Below are positions 25,105 through 35,100 of a stretch of 64,000 bases of DNA, piece by piece. Position numbers and translations under genes: made by a program. Numbering within the stretch: the first letter of the stretch is position 1; the number at the start of each line of letters is the position of its first letter. Source of the stretch: Leptoclinus maculatus (Eukaryota > Chordata > Actinopteri > Perciformes > Stichaeidae); assembly GCA_032191485.1 (NCBI GenBank), contig JAVDOI010000010.1:9816194-9880193 (forward strand), in the 5' to 3' direction. The notes below the pieces were generated by a model that saw only the letters and a list, made by a program, of their open reading frames with translations, had not been told where the DNA came from and did no database searches.

Positions 25105-27270
25105 ACAAAAAAAGGACGCCTCACATCAGGACTTTTGTTGAAATATTTAAACCTAAATTGAATGGATATGGAGTTCTATTATCAGATGATTATGCTTCAT
25201 AAAACACAGTCACCTCTCTGTGTCGTCACGCACACACCTGAACCACTCTAACAGCCAGTAGCTGCTCACAGGACTCGGATTGGTCTGTCCTCTGGTTTAC
25301 TGGACACAAACGCATTAGCTTACTTGAAGCCTGACAAGATGAATTTTTGTGTCATGTGATCGCACAATTCTTTGACAATTGGTTAGTTGAAGCCATTTTG
25401 TGATTAACTTGTCTTTCTTTTCTGTGTTTCTCTCTGTCTCTGTCTACAGACCAGAGCTAGGGTCCAAAAGTTAGAATGGGGACTTCACAGATTAGTGATT
25501 TGATTGTTACTGATTTTGCATATTCAAGGATATGAATTCTGATGATCATGACACCGCTCCATCACATATGCACTGCTTTGATTTCATCGTCTGTTAAAAC
25601 AAATAATACTGTTATTGGATTGCTTGTAAAAGCAAAGTTCATTGGTGTTTATGGTCAAATGCTATTGTTGCCAACAGCTGCATAGAGTTAATAGTGATTG
25701 ACAGATAATCCTTCACTGCTGTACTGAACACTCACATTGTCACACGTTGTGTTCCACTACAAGTGTTATGTATATCACAAAAATGTGTTCCTGATTAAAA
25801 ACAATGAAAAGCAGAACCTTTTGTTTGAATTTGTCCCTTGTTTTCCCAGTTCAACCATCGAAGGTTTAGGAAAAATATGTGGTTTTTGTAAAAGGAATAA
25901 CTTTACATTTTGGGAAATACGCTTTTTTTTTTTTTGCTGAGAGTTAGATGAGAAGTCTGTTTGTTGCATATGAAGTCACAACCAGGACAGGGGAAGCTTA
26001 GCTTAGCATAAAAACTGGAGGAGTGGGAAACAACTAGCTCTGTCTAAAGGTATCAGAATTAAACTATTACATCTGTGAAACAGCAGTCATTGCATCCAGC
26101 AAATAAAGGATCCAGCACAGACCCCATAAAACCACAATGGGTCATTTTCAGACTTTAGTTTATGATCTATACAGGCTAGCCGTTTCCCCATTTGCAGTTG
26201 TGATGAAATGAATTCAAATGAAATTGAAACTCACTAATGTTATCAGTCAATTGAATTGGCATTATGCTTCAGACGGGCCAAACTTGCACCGACTGTGTTG
26301 TTCAAGTGAAACATAACGCTGTCAATTGAAAAGAAAAACGACTTTAATAATTTTCTTTAATTCAAAGTAAAAATAAATTCTGTTAATAGGTCACACTCCT
26401 GAAGAGATGGAGCAGCAGACAGTTTGGGAGTGTGGCCGGTGCAGGAAACCTGACCCTCCCGAGAGCTCGGAGGGATTGGTGTCGTGGGTCCAGTGTGACA
26501 GCAGCCACACATGGTATCACACCACAACATTATCAGATTGTCATGGGTTGGCATACAAAGAAAGGTTACATGAAGTACACTGCCGGTGGATGTCGTGGGT
26601 CCAGCAGACGAGGAGCTGGATGATGAAGGTCTGGTCCCTGCAGGTTGGGAGGCTGTATAAAAAAAAGCATAACCATGCTTTGTTTACTCTTCATCATGGC
26701 TAATGTCACCATCATGTTATAATATTGTTTTGTTTTCAGATTATTTAAAGCATTTACAGTGGGGAGGAGAGGAAGGAGTTTGGGACCCATAGATACATAC
26801 TCATAATAATGTTTATGCGTCACAATAGTTAACATTGTAATCCAGTAATATAATATAGGCTACATGATTGTGATGGGCCACTCTGCATAATGAGCACTTT
26901 AACTTTTGGTACTAAGTATAAATGGATGCTAATACTTTCGTATTTTTACAGACTTTTGTAGACTTTTATCATTTGGGATGTTATTGTTAGCCCAATCATC
27001 CTATTGGCATGTCTTTTCACATTTTGTCCCCTTGTCACACGTAAATTGTTTAATTTGTGCACCTGATGAACCTCTTCAATTTGTACCATGTTAACCAGTG
27101 TTAGTGGAACTGCTGGATAGCAAATACATATAGCTGCATATACAGTGTGATAATGGAAGTTGAAGAGATGATGCACTCCATGTGGACTTTTATTTCAACC
27201 ACATTACTTTTGAACAAAGCACACAATGTGAACTACTGCTTTAAAAAAATCATGTCCATCTTGTCACATT
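25105..27270. other. Region between peptide copy 1 and its inverted duplicate
   Basis: Contains a possible extra 3' exon of copy 1 (acceptor TGTCTCTGTCTACAG ending 25450), a poly-T run at 25923-25936, the PHD-like fragment at 26405-26590 and an AAGTA-type repeat piece at 26878-26950. Otherwise nothing recognised. Confidence 0.45.
26405..26600 (+). pseudogene. PHD-finger-like fragment
   Basis: One plus frame reads WECGRCRKPDPPESSEGLVS then WVQCDSSHTWYH, matching the CxxC...WVxCDxCxxWYH pattern of a PHD finger, with a zinc ligand changed (Ser where the third Cys pair needs Cys). The frame then degrades and repeats a VSWVQ/CRWMSWVQQ-like segment. Such PHD pieces occur in teleost transposon-derived proteins. 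No exon context supports a working gene. Confidence 0.4.
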
Positions 27271-27272
27271 AT

Positions 27273-28190
27273 GATTCAGTAATTTTAAGATGGAATGGAA
27301 TAAATACAAGTTTGGTTTTACCGGCAACCTTCCACATGCTCCTGGTCTCCAGCTACAGTTGGTATATCTCTTCCGTCTGTTTCCAAATACCTCTCCGTTG
27401 TGGTCATTTCTTCTCACCACCTATATAACAATTATATAGGAAATTGCAGGAAATTGGGAAAAACAGGTAATAGTGTCCATATTTATTTTAAGATGATGAT
27501 ATACTTAAATAAAACCTGAGGCTAAACCAGGGAAGAGCAGTGTACTTGTAAAGCTTAAGCTAAATGCATCTGGTGATCAAAACTGAATAAAAACTTTACA
27601 ACAGACAACAAGAACAAAAACAACTTTCTCACATAGTTTTGCTCATTGTCATGCAACCCTAGTCTCCTAGAAATTACTTTTTGCAAACTACAAATAGTTT
27701 TGAAGGAAACACAATGCCGGCCAGGTGACGTTTTCTATTTACATACGGAGGAAAATGTTGTTCATTAACCTATCTGACAAGTTACAAAAATGTTGACACT
27801 GAAGTGAAATATTGAGCAAAATATCTGATTGTGTAATATCCGAACGTAGTGACGACAGGTTACTTTTGCATTTCATTGGTATAAGATATTCATATTGTAG
27901 CCTAATTTGCAGGCAGTAATCTGAAAGCATTTTGTAGATTTCTCTTAGCAACAACATGTTTGCCATTTAGGTCCTTAATTGTGACAATCAAGGACCTTTT
28001 GACAATAGGAGAAGCTCGTTACATTGGATCTGCTTACCAGACCAGGAGGCCGTTGAGGATCTGTCCCCAGGGCGGCTGCATCAGCAGAAGTGAAGGCTGT
28101 GATGAGCAGGAAGACCTGCAGAACCAACAGGACCAGCAGCACACTTTTCTCCATGGCGAATTAACTGAAGAGTTGGATACACGCAGGTCT
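27273..28190 (-). repeat. Inverted duplicate of 23335-24452
   Basis: On the minus strand it follows the plus strand from the leader of copy 1 through exon 2 and about 45 bases beyond, with high identity. It lacks about 250 bases of copy 1 intron 1 and has a different small block near 27600-27710. It forms one arm of a 4-kb spaced inverted repeat. Confidence 0.85.
27322..28154 (-). pseudogene. Peptide gene copy 2, inverted and 3'-truncated
   Basis: Exon 1 at 28154-28038 (39 codons) and exon 2 at 27420-27322 (33 codons) are intact with proper splice sites and differ from copy 1 by a few residues (Arg to Gly, Gln to Arg; Asp to Glu, Ser to Thr, Gly to Arg). The core is YTNCSWRPGACGRLP after the RRKR site. 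Homology with copy 1 stops at about 27273, so exons 3 and 4 are missing. It also stops at about 28190, just before the TATA box, where the sequence becomes GGTCTTTACAACAG. Promoterless and truncated, it is probably a pseudogene unless it has captured new ends. Confidence 0.6.
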
Positions 28191-28419
28191 TTACAACAGC
28201 AGCTCTCAGCAAGTGACTCTGCTTCTGTCTGGAGAGGCCTCAGGCTACATCCATACTACTTTCTAACAAAAACGATCTCCGTCCACACAGCGTTTCAGCA
28301 TCGTTTTCGAATTCTTCTTCTTCTTCTTCTTCTTTAAATTTGATTGGCGGATCGTAACCAACTTGCATAGGTGCACCTACTGTACCGGAGTGTGCAGTTT
28401 CAGGGTAAAATGTTTCATC

Positions 28420-28510
28420 ACTGTTCTGATAATAAAATAAAATAAAATAATATATATATATATATGTATATACATATACATATATATATAACTAAATAAA
28501 TAAATAAACC
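28420..28510. repeat. AT-rich simple repeat
   Basis: AAAAT and TATA repeats followed by AAATA repeats, inside the non-coding part of the Harbinger-like element. Confidence 0.8.
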
Positions 28511-28713
28511 TAAACAACACCTACTAACAACTAAATCCTACGGTCTAATCCCGTCGTTTTCGAATTGATCTGCATCCACATGGCAACCTTAGAAAACACA
28601 TATCACGTGACCATTAACGTACACTGGGCATGCGCGTGACGGTTGTAAACAGGAAGAAGATGATCGACACACTGCAGTTGGTTTAGTTGCAGAAAATTCG
28701 TGGAAGAACGACA

Positions 28714-30085
28714 ATGGCCAAACGAGGGTTCAGAGACTGTTTTGCTTGGACCGACGACGAGGTCGAACTGCTACTGAAAGTCACACATGAGTATAAGGTG
28801 GTCATCGCGGCGCAACATACGGACTGGGAGTCGTTACAGAACAAGTACGGCGACATATTGGACCGGTTCCGTGAGCATTATCCCACGCCGGCGTTCGCCA
28901 TAGCGATGGGAAAAGAGTACCCACACAACAAAGAAGAACTTACCAAAGGTATGGAGCCCCAGCTAAAAAGTTTTGGCTTGAAGTTTTAAAGTAATAAAGC
29001 ATGTGCCTGTTTTTAAATAAAAGCATGACTGTTTTTTTGGGGTTCTGTTTCGTGTCTTTTACCTTAATGTGTATCTTGTTTTCCATTTTGCACAAACAAC
29101 CTTTGTTCCTGGGGGGGGGGGGGGGGGGGTGTAGAGCGAAGATGAAACTGCGGTCCAGATAACTACCCACAACTTAGCAATGTTTCATTCCAGTATATCT
29201 TTGGTGTTAAGTAGCCAAAGTAGAGTAAACTACATTTAATCAAGTACTGTACTTAATTACAATTACAATACCGAGGTACTCTTATTTCAGTATTTTGTTT
29301 GTGTATATCTATTTTGTGATACTTGATACTCCTACTTCACATTTGATGCCTTCCACGACAGATATTAAAACATGTCTTTCTGTTTTGTGTTCACAGTTAA
29401 ATTAACTTCAAAGATTAAGGCCATACGAGTCCGCTACAGACAAGCGGTGGAGTCTGGCAATAAACGTGGCCATGGACGAGTCATGTTGCTGTATTTTGAG
29501 CTCTGCGAGTCGATTTGGGGAGAACCTCCAGCTACCAGTGCCAATGGGGGAGAACCTCCAGCTACCAGTGCCATTGGGGGAGAACCTCCAGCTACCAGTG
29601 CCAATGGGGGAGAACCTCCAGCTACCAGTGCCATTGGGAAAGTGATCAAGACAGAAGACATCAAGACAGAAGACATGGCAGTGGAGGCCCTGGGAGCTAA
29701 CGGCAGCACCTCTCACTGTGGGTCATCTTCCGTGTCAGGTGGGGACAGAGGGACAGAGGATGCGACCTCTGCAGAGACGGAGACGGTGGCAAGTCGCCGC
29801 CAGAGACTGGATGCGTCCCTAGGTGGCCACAGGAGGGAAAGGCCAAAGAGGAAAGTCTCCATGCACTCAGTGGCACAGGAAGATCTTGAAATTAAGAGGC
29901 GGCTCCTTCAGTGTCTACAAGCCACAGACGCCGAGTTTGTGGAGACAATGGGCCGGTGGTCATCCTCCATGGACCGCCTCAACACCAACATTGAGGTGCT
30001 GATTCAGCACATCGTGGGACCTGGGAACCGGCCTACGACGCCACACTCATCGCACAACCCGGCACATGGACAAACGCCTAGTTAA
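28714..30085 (+). CDS. Harbinger-associated Myb/SANT-like DNA-binding protein (307 aa)
   Basis: Exons 28714-28948 and 29397-30085 join in phase (AAAG|GTATGG ... TTCACAG|TT). The N-terminus MAKRGFRDCFAWTDDEVELL and DWESLQNKYGDI form a Myb/SANT-like trihelix domain at roughly residues 10-95, with IAMGKEYPHNKEELTK and RGHGRVMLLYFELCESIWG as in fish PIF/Harbinger accessory proteins. A 30-base minisatellite (29516-29640) encodes four GGEPPATSA(N/I) units. A basic RRERPKRKVSMHS stretch and a C-terminal helical segment follow. The frame is fully open although the partner transposase is broken, so recent activity, trans-mobilised copies or host use are all possible. Known role of such proteins: binding transposon ends and carrying the nuclease to the nucleus. 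Confidence 0.75.
29111..29129. repeat. Poly-G tract in intron of Myb-like gene
   Basis: Nineteen consecutive G bases within the intron 28949-29396; a likely sequencing-difficult or G-quadruplex-prone site. Confidence 0.9.
29516..29640 (+). repeat. 30-bp coding minisatellite, four units
   Basis: Four near-identical 30-base units starting GGAGAACCTCCAGCTACCAG, alternating GCCAATGGG and GCCATTGGG, in frame in the Myb-like ORF. Confidence 0.92.
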
Positions 30086-30566
30086 GTTTATTATGTTACT
30101 GTTAAGTGTTTATTTTCTATTGTATTTGTATATTTTATTCTACTGTAATAAAAGGTCCTTTGATACCAACCCTGAGATCTGACTCTTCCCAACACATTCA
30201 CTGAAGCAGAGATGAATTTAGTTTTTTTTATTTTATCATTTACACACAATAACCACCAACTAAGATACTCCAATGCTACATGGTTATTATCACACAAAAA
30301 GACTTAAAAAAATTAACAGTTCAAAATCAAACATCTACAACCTACAAACATGCAGATGGTGTGTTTTTTTGCTCGTACGTTTAGATAAAGTAAACAATAA
30401 AATAAGACTGAATGCACTTTCTTCATCACCGGAGTGAGGTCAGTCAGCATGCATCAGATATTCAGGTATCACTGTACTCTGCAGGCCCCTCTTTCGTACA
30501 TCAGACTCAAGACAGATTAGGCAAAAAAAAAGCATTTATAAGTAACACTAGCAAATACAAGTTTTA

Positions 30567-30779
30567 CTATGTTATGGGTCTAACGCGCTTCCCCTCGGTT
30601 TCGTTGTTTGCTCTCGTGGCTCTGCTAGGTGGCTGGAAGTCCCTGTCGTACTGCAGAGCAGCATTTATGCATTGTTCGCTAACAGTTTCTTTGTGAACCT
30701 CACAATAGTTGTGTAGCACAAAACAAGCATAGATGACAAAGGGAAGGTCCTCCATGTTTATGTCCATTGGAGACATGCC
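30567..30779 (-). pseudogene. C-terminal fragment of Harbinger DDE transposase
   Basis: The minus frame gives LPFVIYACFVLHNYCEVHKE followed by a charged tail to a stop at 30567-30569. The (A/C)CxVLHN(Y/F)CE motif is the end of the DDE nuclease domain of HARBI1-like transposases. Everything upstream is replaced by LINE sequence at about 30780. Confidence 0.7.
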
Positions 30780-31435
30780 ACGTACCAGCCTGCTTCAAGG
30801 CCTCCACCATCATCCCCGTCCCCAAAAACCAAGGATCACAGGACTTAACGACTACAGGCCCGTCGCCCTGACCTCTGTGGTCATGAAGTCTTTTGAACGC
30901 CTGGTCCTGTCCCACCTAAAAACCCTCACTGACCCACTCCTGGACCCCCTGCAGTTTGCCTACAGAGCCAACAGGTCTGTAGACGACGCAGTCAACATGG
31001 CCCTTCATTTCATCCTCCAGCATCTAGACTCTGAAGCGAGCAAGGAGGATTGTAGCCGACCCCTCTCACCCTGGACATAAATAAACTCAAGACCTCACGC
31101 CACATGAACAGTTTTTTCCCCATCTGCAGTTGGGCTCATCAACAAAGCCCAGGACCCCCACTGACTCTGTCATCCCCAGGACAATTTCCTACCGGTCACT
31201 CCCCTGCACATCCCTTCTATGTTTCTATATTTAAATACTCTTAACACTCTTACATTACACTTACATTATACTTGTTTAAAGTACTGTTATCCGTTTGTCT
31301 GTGCACTATATTTTATAGTACATTTTAATATGTTTCTATTTTTTGCCCTGTGTTGATTGTTCAATGTTATGCACTATCCACCATGTCAAATTCCTTGTAT
31401 GTGCAACATAAACGGTTCTGATTCTGATTGTCTTC
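30780..31435 (+). mobile_element. LINE (L2/Rex-like) 3' fragment
   Basis: An open stretch gives GLNDYRPVALTSVVMKSFER and LDPLQFAYRANRSVDDAVNM, conserved non-LTR reverse-transcriptase blocks. It then jumps to a 3'UTR typical of this family (CATGAACAGTTTTTTCCCC, AGGACCCCCACTGACTCTG) and ends with GGTTCTGATTCTGATTG. Most of the RT palm is deleted. It abuts the Harbinger transposase fragment directly. Confidence 0.8.
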
Positions 31436-31439
31436 ACTT

Positions 31440-33420
31440 CTGCTCCATCAACAATAGAAAACAACATTGTGCAATAGGGACAAACAGCGACATCAAGTGG
31501 ACAAAATAAACAGGTGCATGGGGTGGAGTGACTAACGGAACCCGCGAAAATACAAACCTGCAGAAGACAAGACAACACACGCATGTATTAACTTATGGTC
31601 TCCCTCTGCACTTCTGCTCCTAAACATGCAAAACAACAGAATTCACACAAGGGAATGAAATCTCTGCGTCGCTTCGTCCGTTTTCTATGTGACCAAAAAG
31701 AACAAATCAAAAGTCAAAGTGACTCATAAGTCGGATAACGCGATCGCATCAGCGGCTACCAAGGTGTGCATCGTAAACAGTTTCCTTTTTGAACATTACA
31801 ACCAAAATAGTGCGTTAACATTTTTTTCTCCACACAACTTATTTACCCTCAACAACACAAAACACCGTTGTGAGGAGAAGACGGGACTACGGAAGCTCAG
31901 GAGGTGCAGATGAGGTGACACGTCATTTCCGCAGGAAACAGTAATAAATAAATAAAATAACGCTAAATAGAAAAAACTCATTAAGATAAAATCCACATAT
32001 ACTCAACAGGATCGTTAAATGACAAACAAAACTAAAATATTACAAATCGGAAATAATAAATAATAAAGTACATGTTTAACTCTGTTACAGTAGGACAGAA
32101 GTAGGCCACAGTAGGATGTATCTCTGAATAAAAGTAGAGTAAGTTAGATGTAGGCCTATAAAGTAGCAGAACATGGAATTAATAAAGTAAAGTAGCCTTC
32201 AAGTACATTCAATTGCAGTAGACTACTTGAGTGACATTAGCTAGTACTTAGTTACATCCCAACACTGAGTTCAGATCACAGGGACGTTAGAAAATATTTT
32301 AAACCACATAATGTTGCCGCTGTTTTTTGTGTCTGACTGGATATAAAAAATAATCCACCAGCTAAATGATTTAAAAAAAAAACATTTCACCAGTTTCACA
32401 AATTGCCCCTTAGTTTCCCAAATCAAAACAAACATGGCGGTCCAACAGCTACATGTAGGCTAACGTCGGTCCAATATTCACTCTCTTTAAGCAGTTTTTG
32501 GTCTCACACGTGGCCTTTAACAACTCCTGAGGGAAGTATATTTGTTTATTTAGCTGGTAAATGCTCCACTATGTCAACCAGTTGGTCATTAACGTTAATA
32601 AGCAACATTCATTTGGAGTCATGTTTCTGGTCTCAGCAGCAAACAAAGACAGACATTTTGCATTTTGATTTGGGAAACTTAAGGTGCAATTTGTAAAACT
32701 GGTGAAATGTTTTTCTTTTAACATTTAGCTGGCGGATTCTTTTTTTTAATATATATTATATTTGTTAATCAATAATTATAATCCAATAGTCTAGCCCACA
32801 TTCTTCTGAAGTCGACCATTCTGCATAATGAGTAGGCTTACTTTTACTTTTAGTACTTTAAGTGTGTTATGGTGTTAATGCTTTTCTACTTTTACTTAAG
32901 TAGAATTCAGGACTTTTACTTGTGATGGAGTATTTTTTACACTCAAGTGAATGATCTGAGTACTTCTCCTACCATCCCAGCCTGCAGAGGAAAAGAATCA
33001 GAGATATTAGTCAAATAAACAAAGTCAATGTTAAGGTTTAATTGGACTGGTTGATTGTAGATAGTCTGTACAGGTTAAGACAAGACAAGAAGGTAAACAA
33101 CAGCAATAGCAATATTTTATTTAGCTCATTTAAAATGCTGATGCAGCGGGGGAAATACAGTAGAGAGAGATATTTATTACTGCTCTTTCTTTTTCTCTGT
33201 TTCTAAATCAGTTATCAGTGAAGTAAAAAAAAAAACAGGACAGAAGAATTGTAGATTGAATAATTTTCTGCAAACGTATATGTTATCAGCTGTAGTTTCA
33301 ATCAACAGAATAAGTAATGCTGCATAATGTGTCCACAAGATGGAGTGAGTCAGCCTTCAAGTGTTTGGAATTGAGAATTCATTATTGAGAGCATTCTACA
33401 TGTAGTGTAATTTCAATGTT
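31440..33420. other. Repeat-rich intergenic DNA before the duplicated peptide block
   Basis: Contains AAGTA-type repeat pieces (32100-32280, 32810-32985) and the MITE at 32351-32738. No gene recognised. Confidence 0.5.
32351..32738. mobile_element. MITE with about 80-bp terminal inverted repeats
   Basis: Left arm 32351-32429 (AATCCACCAGCTAAATGATT ... CCCAAATCAAAAC) pairs with right arm 32661-32738 (CATTTTGATTTGGGAAACTT ... AGCTGGCGGATTCT) with only a few mismatches. The loop carries the three-copy repeat also seen at 10895 and 19275. No ORF. Flanks are AT-rich, so the target duplication is unclear. Confidence 0.8.
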
Positions 33421-33898
33421 AAAATATTTAGGGAAAGCTCACTATTCGTGCTGTCAGCTGGGTTGGTAAATGCTGCACCTTCCTACTTTCTAATCAGGAA
33501 ATCAGAGCAGAGGAGGTTGTACTCCTCTCTGTGTCGACGGCTACACAGCATACACTTTGTAAAACTCATAACTGATTTTGTAGAGAGGATTTCAAAATTT
33601 TCCTAGAAATTATTCAACATTCCCAAACTTATCTTCCCTTCTCAAGACGCTTTGTAACCCGAGTCATCATCAACACATCATCAAATAGTACCTTTACTTG
33701 CACATTATTGTTCCTGTTATGACGTATGTCGGTTTTAAATCATATTCAGGATGTGATATGGAACATTTTCCCACCGGGGATCAATAAAAAAGTGTTATCT
33801 AATAAATTGGCACACGGTTTGATGACTGAAATGGGCAGGGAAGTCAAAAGAGGGATTACAACAGAAGGAACAGAAATGTGGAAGCGATCAGCAGGGAG

Positions 33899-33906
33899 TA
33901 TATAAA
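33899..33906 (+). promoter_or_regulatory. TATA box of peptide copy 3
   Basis: TATATAAA in GGAGTATATAAAGATCTGTG; the ATG at 33942 is 36 bases after its last base, as in copy 1. Confidence 0.8.
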
Positions 33907-33941
33907 GATCTGTGTGATTCCAACTCTTCATATCATCAGCC

Positions 33942-34534
33942 ATGGACAAACGTGTGCTGCTGGTCCTGTTCTCTCTGCAGGTTTTCCTGCTCATCACAGC
34001 CTTCACTTCCACTGATGCAGCCACTCTGGTGAGAGATGATCAGCGACTGCAGTCTCCTATTCTGGTAAGAAGACCTATGCAGGAGCTGTAAAAGCTTTGA
34101 TTCTAATTGTGTTTTCTCTCAGGACCGTCTCAGTCTAAATGTCAAACATGTTGCTGAGACAGAGAGAGATGTCAAACACGATTTTGTTCAGTTTGTATTG
34201 GCAGTTTTGAGTCACGGCACAAATCAATACCAGTGACTTTGAAAACAAGTACACATTAGAGCTGACAACTCAAAATTATTTTGTATGTGAAGGAAGTAAG
34301 TGAGCCCGACAGAGGAAAGGGAGGACAAAAGTTGAAACTACAATCACACGGCTGCTGGTGGAGGCCCGGTGCATGTTCAACCGTTGGATGGGTAAAAATG
34401 TCCTTGATTTTTTAGGGTTTTTTCATTTTAATTTACGATAAGTTAAATTCCTGAACTGAACTGTTTTAGAGACTGTTTTCTCTCTCTTTTTACAGATTCC
34501 TACACCAAACCCGGATTTGGAAGAATTAATGTAA
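33942..34534 (+). CDS. Small secreted two-cysteine peptide precursor, copy 3 (86 aa form)
   Basis: Exons 33942-34064 (41 codons), 34293-34391 (33 codons) and 34496-34534. The signal peptide is MDKRVLLVLFSLQVFLLITA, followed by FTSTDAATL. Exon 2 ends SHGCWWRPGACSTVGW, keeping the WRPGAC core. Unlike copy 1 it has no RRKR furin site, only single or paired Lys/Arg. Exon 3 reads IPTPNPDLEELM and stops at TAA 34532. That TAA overlaps a donor-like GTAAAT at 34531; splicing there leaves a 35-base exon 3, exactly as in copy 1, and joins an exon from 34642 (AACTGAAGACAGACACG), homologous to copy 1 exon 4, giving a longer C-terminus. Which form is real cannot be told from sequence. Poly(A) signals AATAAA lie near 34941 and 34966. 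Confidence 0.65.
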
Positions 34535-35100
34535 ATGTGCGTAAACAGAACTGACTTAAACAGATTTAAACAGAAACCAAAATGGAGATGTTTTTCCTGC
34601 TTTACATCTCACTAACTTTTATCGTTTTTTTCTTACATCAGAACTGAAGACAGACACGAAAAACCTGCATCTTCTCTTCAAGAAAGCGGCTCTCTTTTGC
34701 TTTACATATTTACTATCTTGATGACAATAATCAATCATTACATGAACAATACTCCTTCTTTACTCCTGTGCTCAAAAAAATGCCAACAAGCCATGAAATA
34801 TAACATGTATTCAAATGTTCAACTGGTTTTCATATAAAAGCTTACAAGCGTTTTCTGCTACTTTGCTATTTTTTTTTATCATAAGTTCCCTACAGTGAGT
34901 TCAAATTGTTGTTATTTTGTACTTTGGCTGCAGTTCTATAAATAAAAACAAGTGTTTTTTATTCAAAATAAAAGGTTAATCCAGCCATGGCTACCCTAAA
35001 TCATGTTGGAGGCTATTGTAGCTTGTTAACAATTAAAGAAACAGGACAGAATTATTAGAGAATGAAACTAACATCACATTGCTTAAGATTTGTAGTTTTC

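Larger units (their letters stand above)
28230..30780. mobile_element. Degraded PIF/Harbinger-type DNA transposon
   Basis: Holds a two-exon Myb/SANT-like gene (28714-30085) and the C-terminal piece of a DDE nuclease on the other strand (30567-30776), the classic two-gene Harbinger layout with convergent genes. Candidate left end: the sequence from CAGGCTACATCCATACTACT near 28240, with CGTCCACACAGCG. I could not find its inverted partner on the right, where LINE sequence begins at about 30780, so the right end seems lost. Confidence 0.6.
33420..35100 (+). repeat. Duplication unit C (plus orientation)
   Basis: Inverted relative to units D and E. Homology begins at the block AAATATTTAGGGAAAGCTCA and ends at about TAAGATTTGTAGTT. 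It carries peptide copy 3 with its promoter, introns and 3'UTR. Confidence 0.85.
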
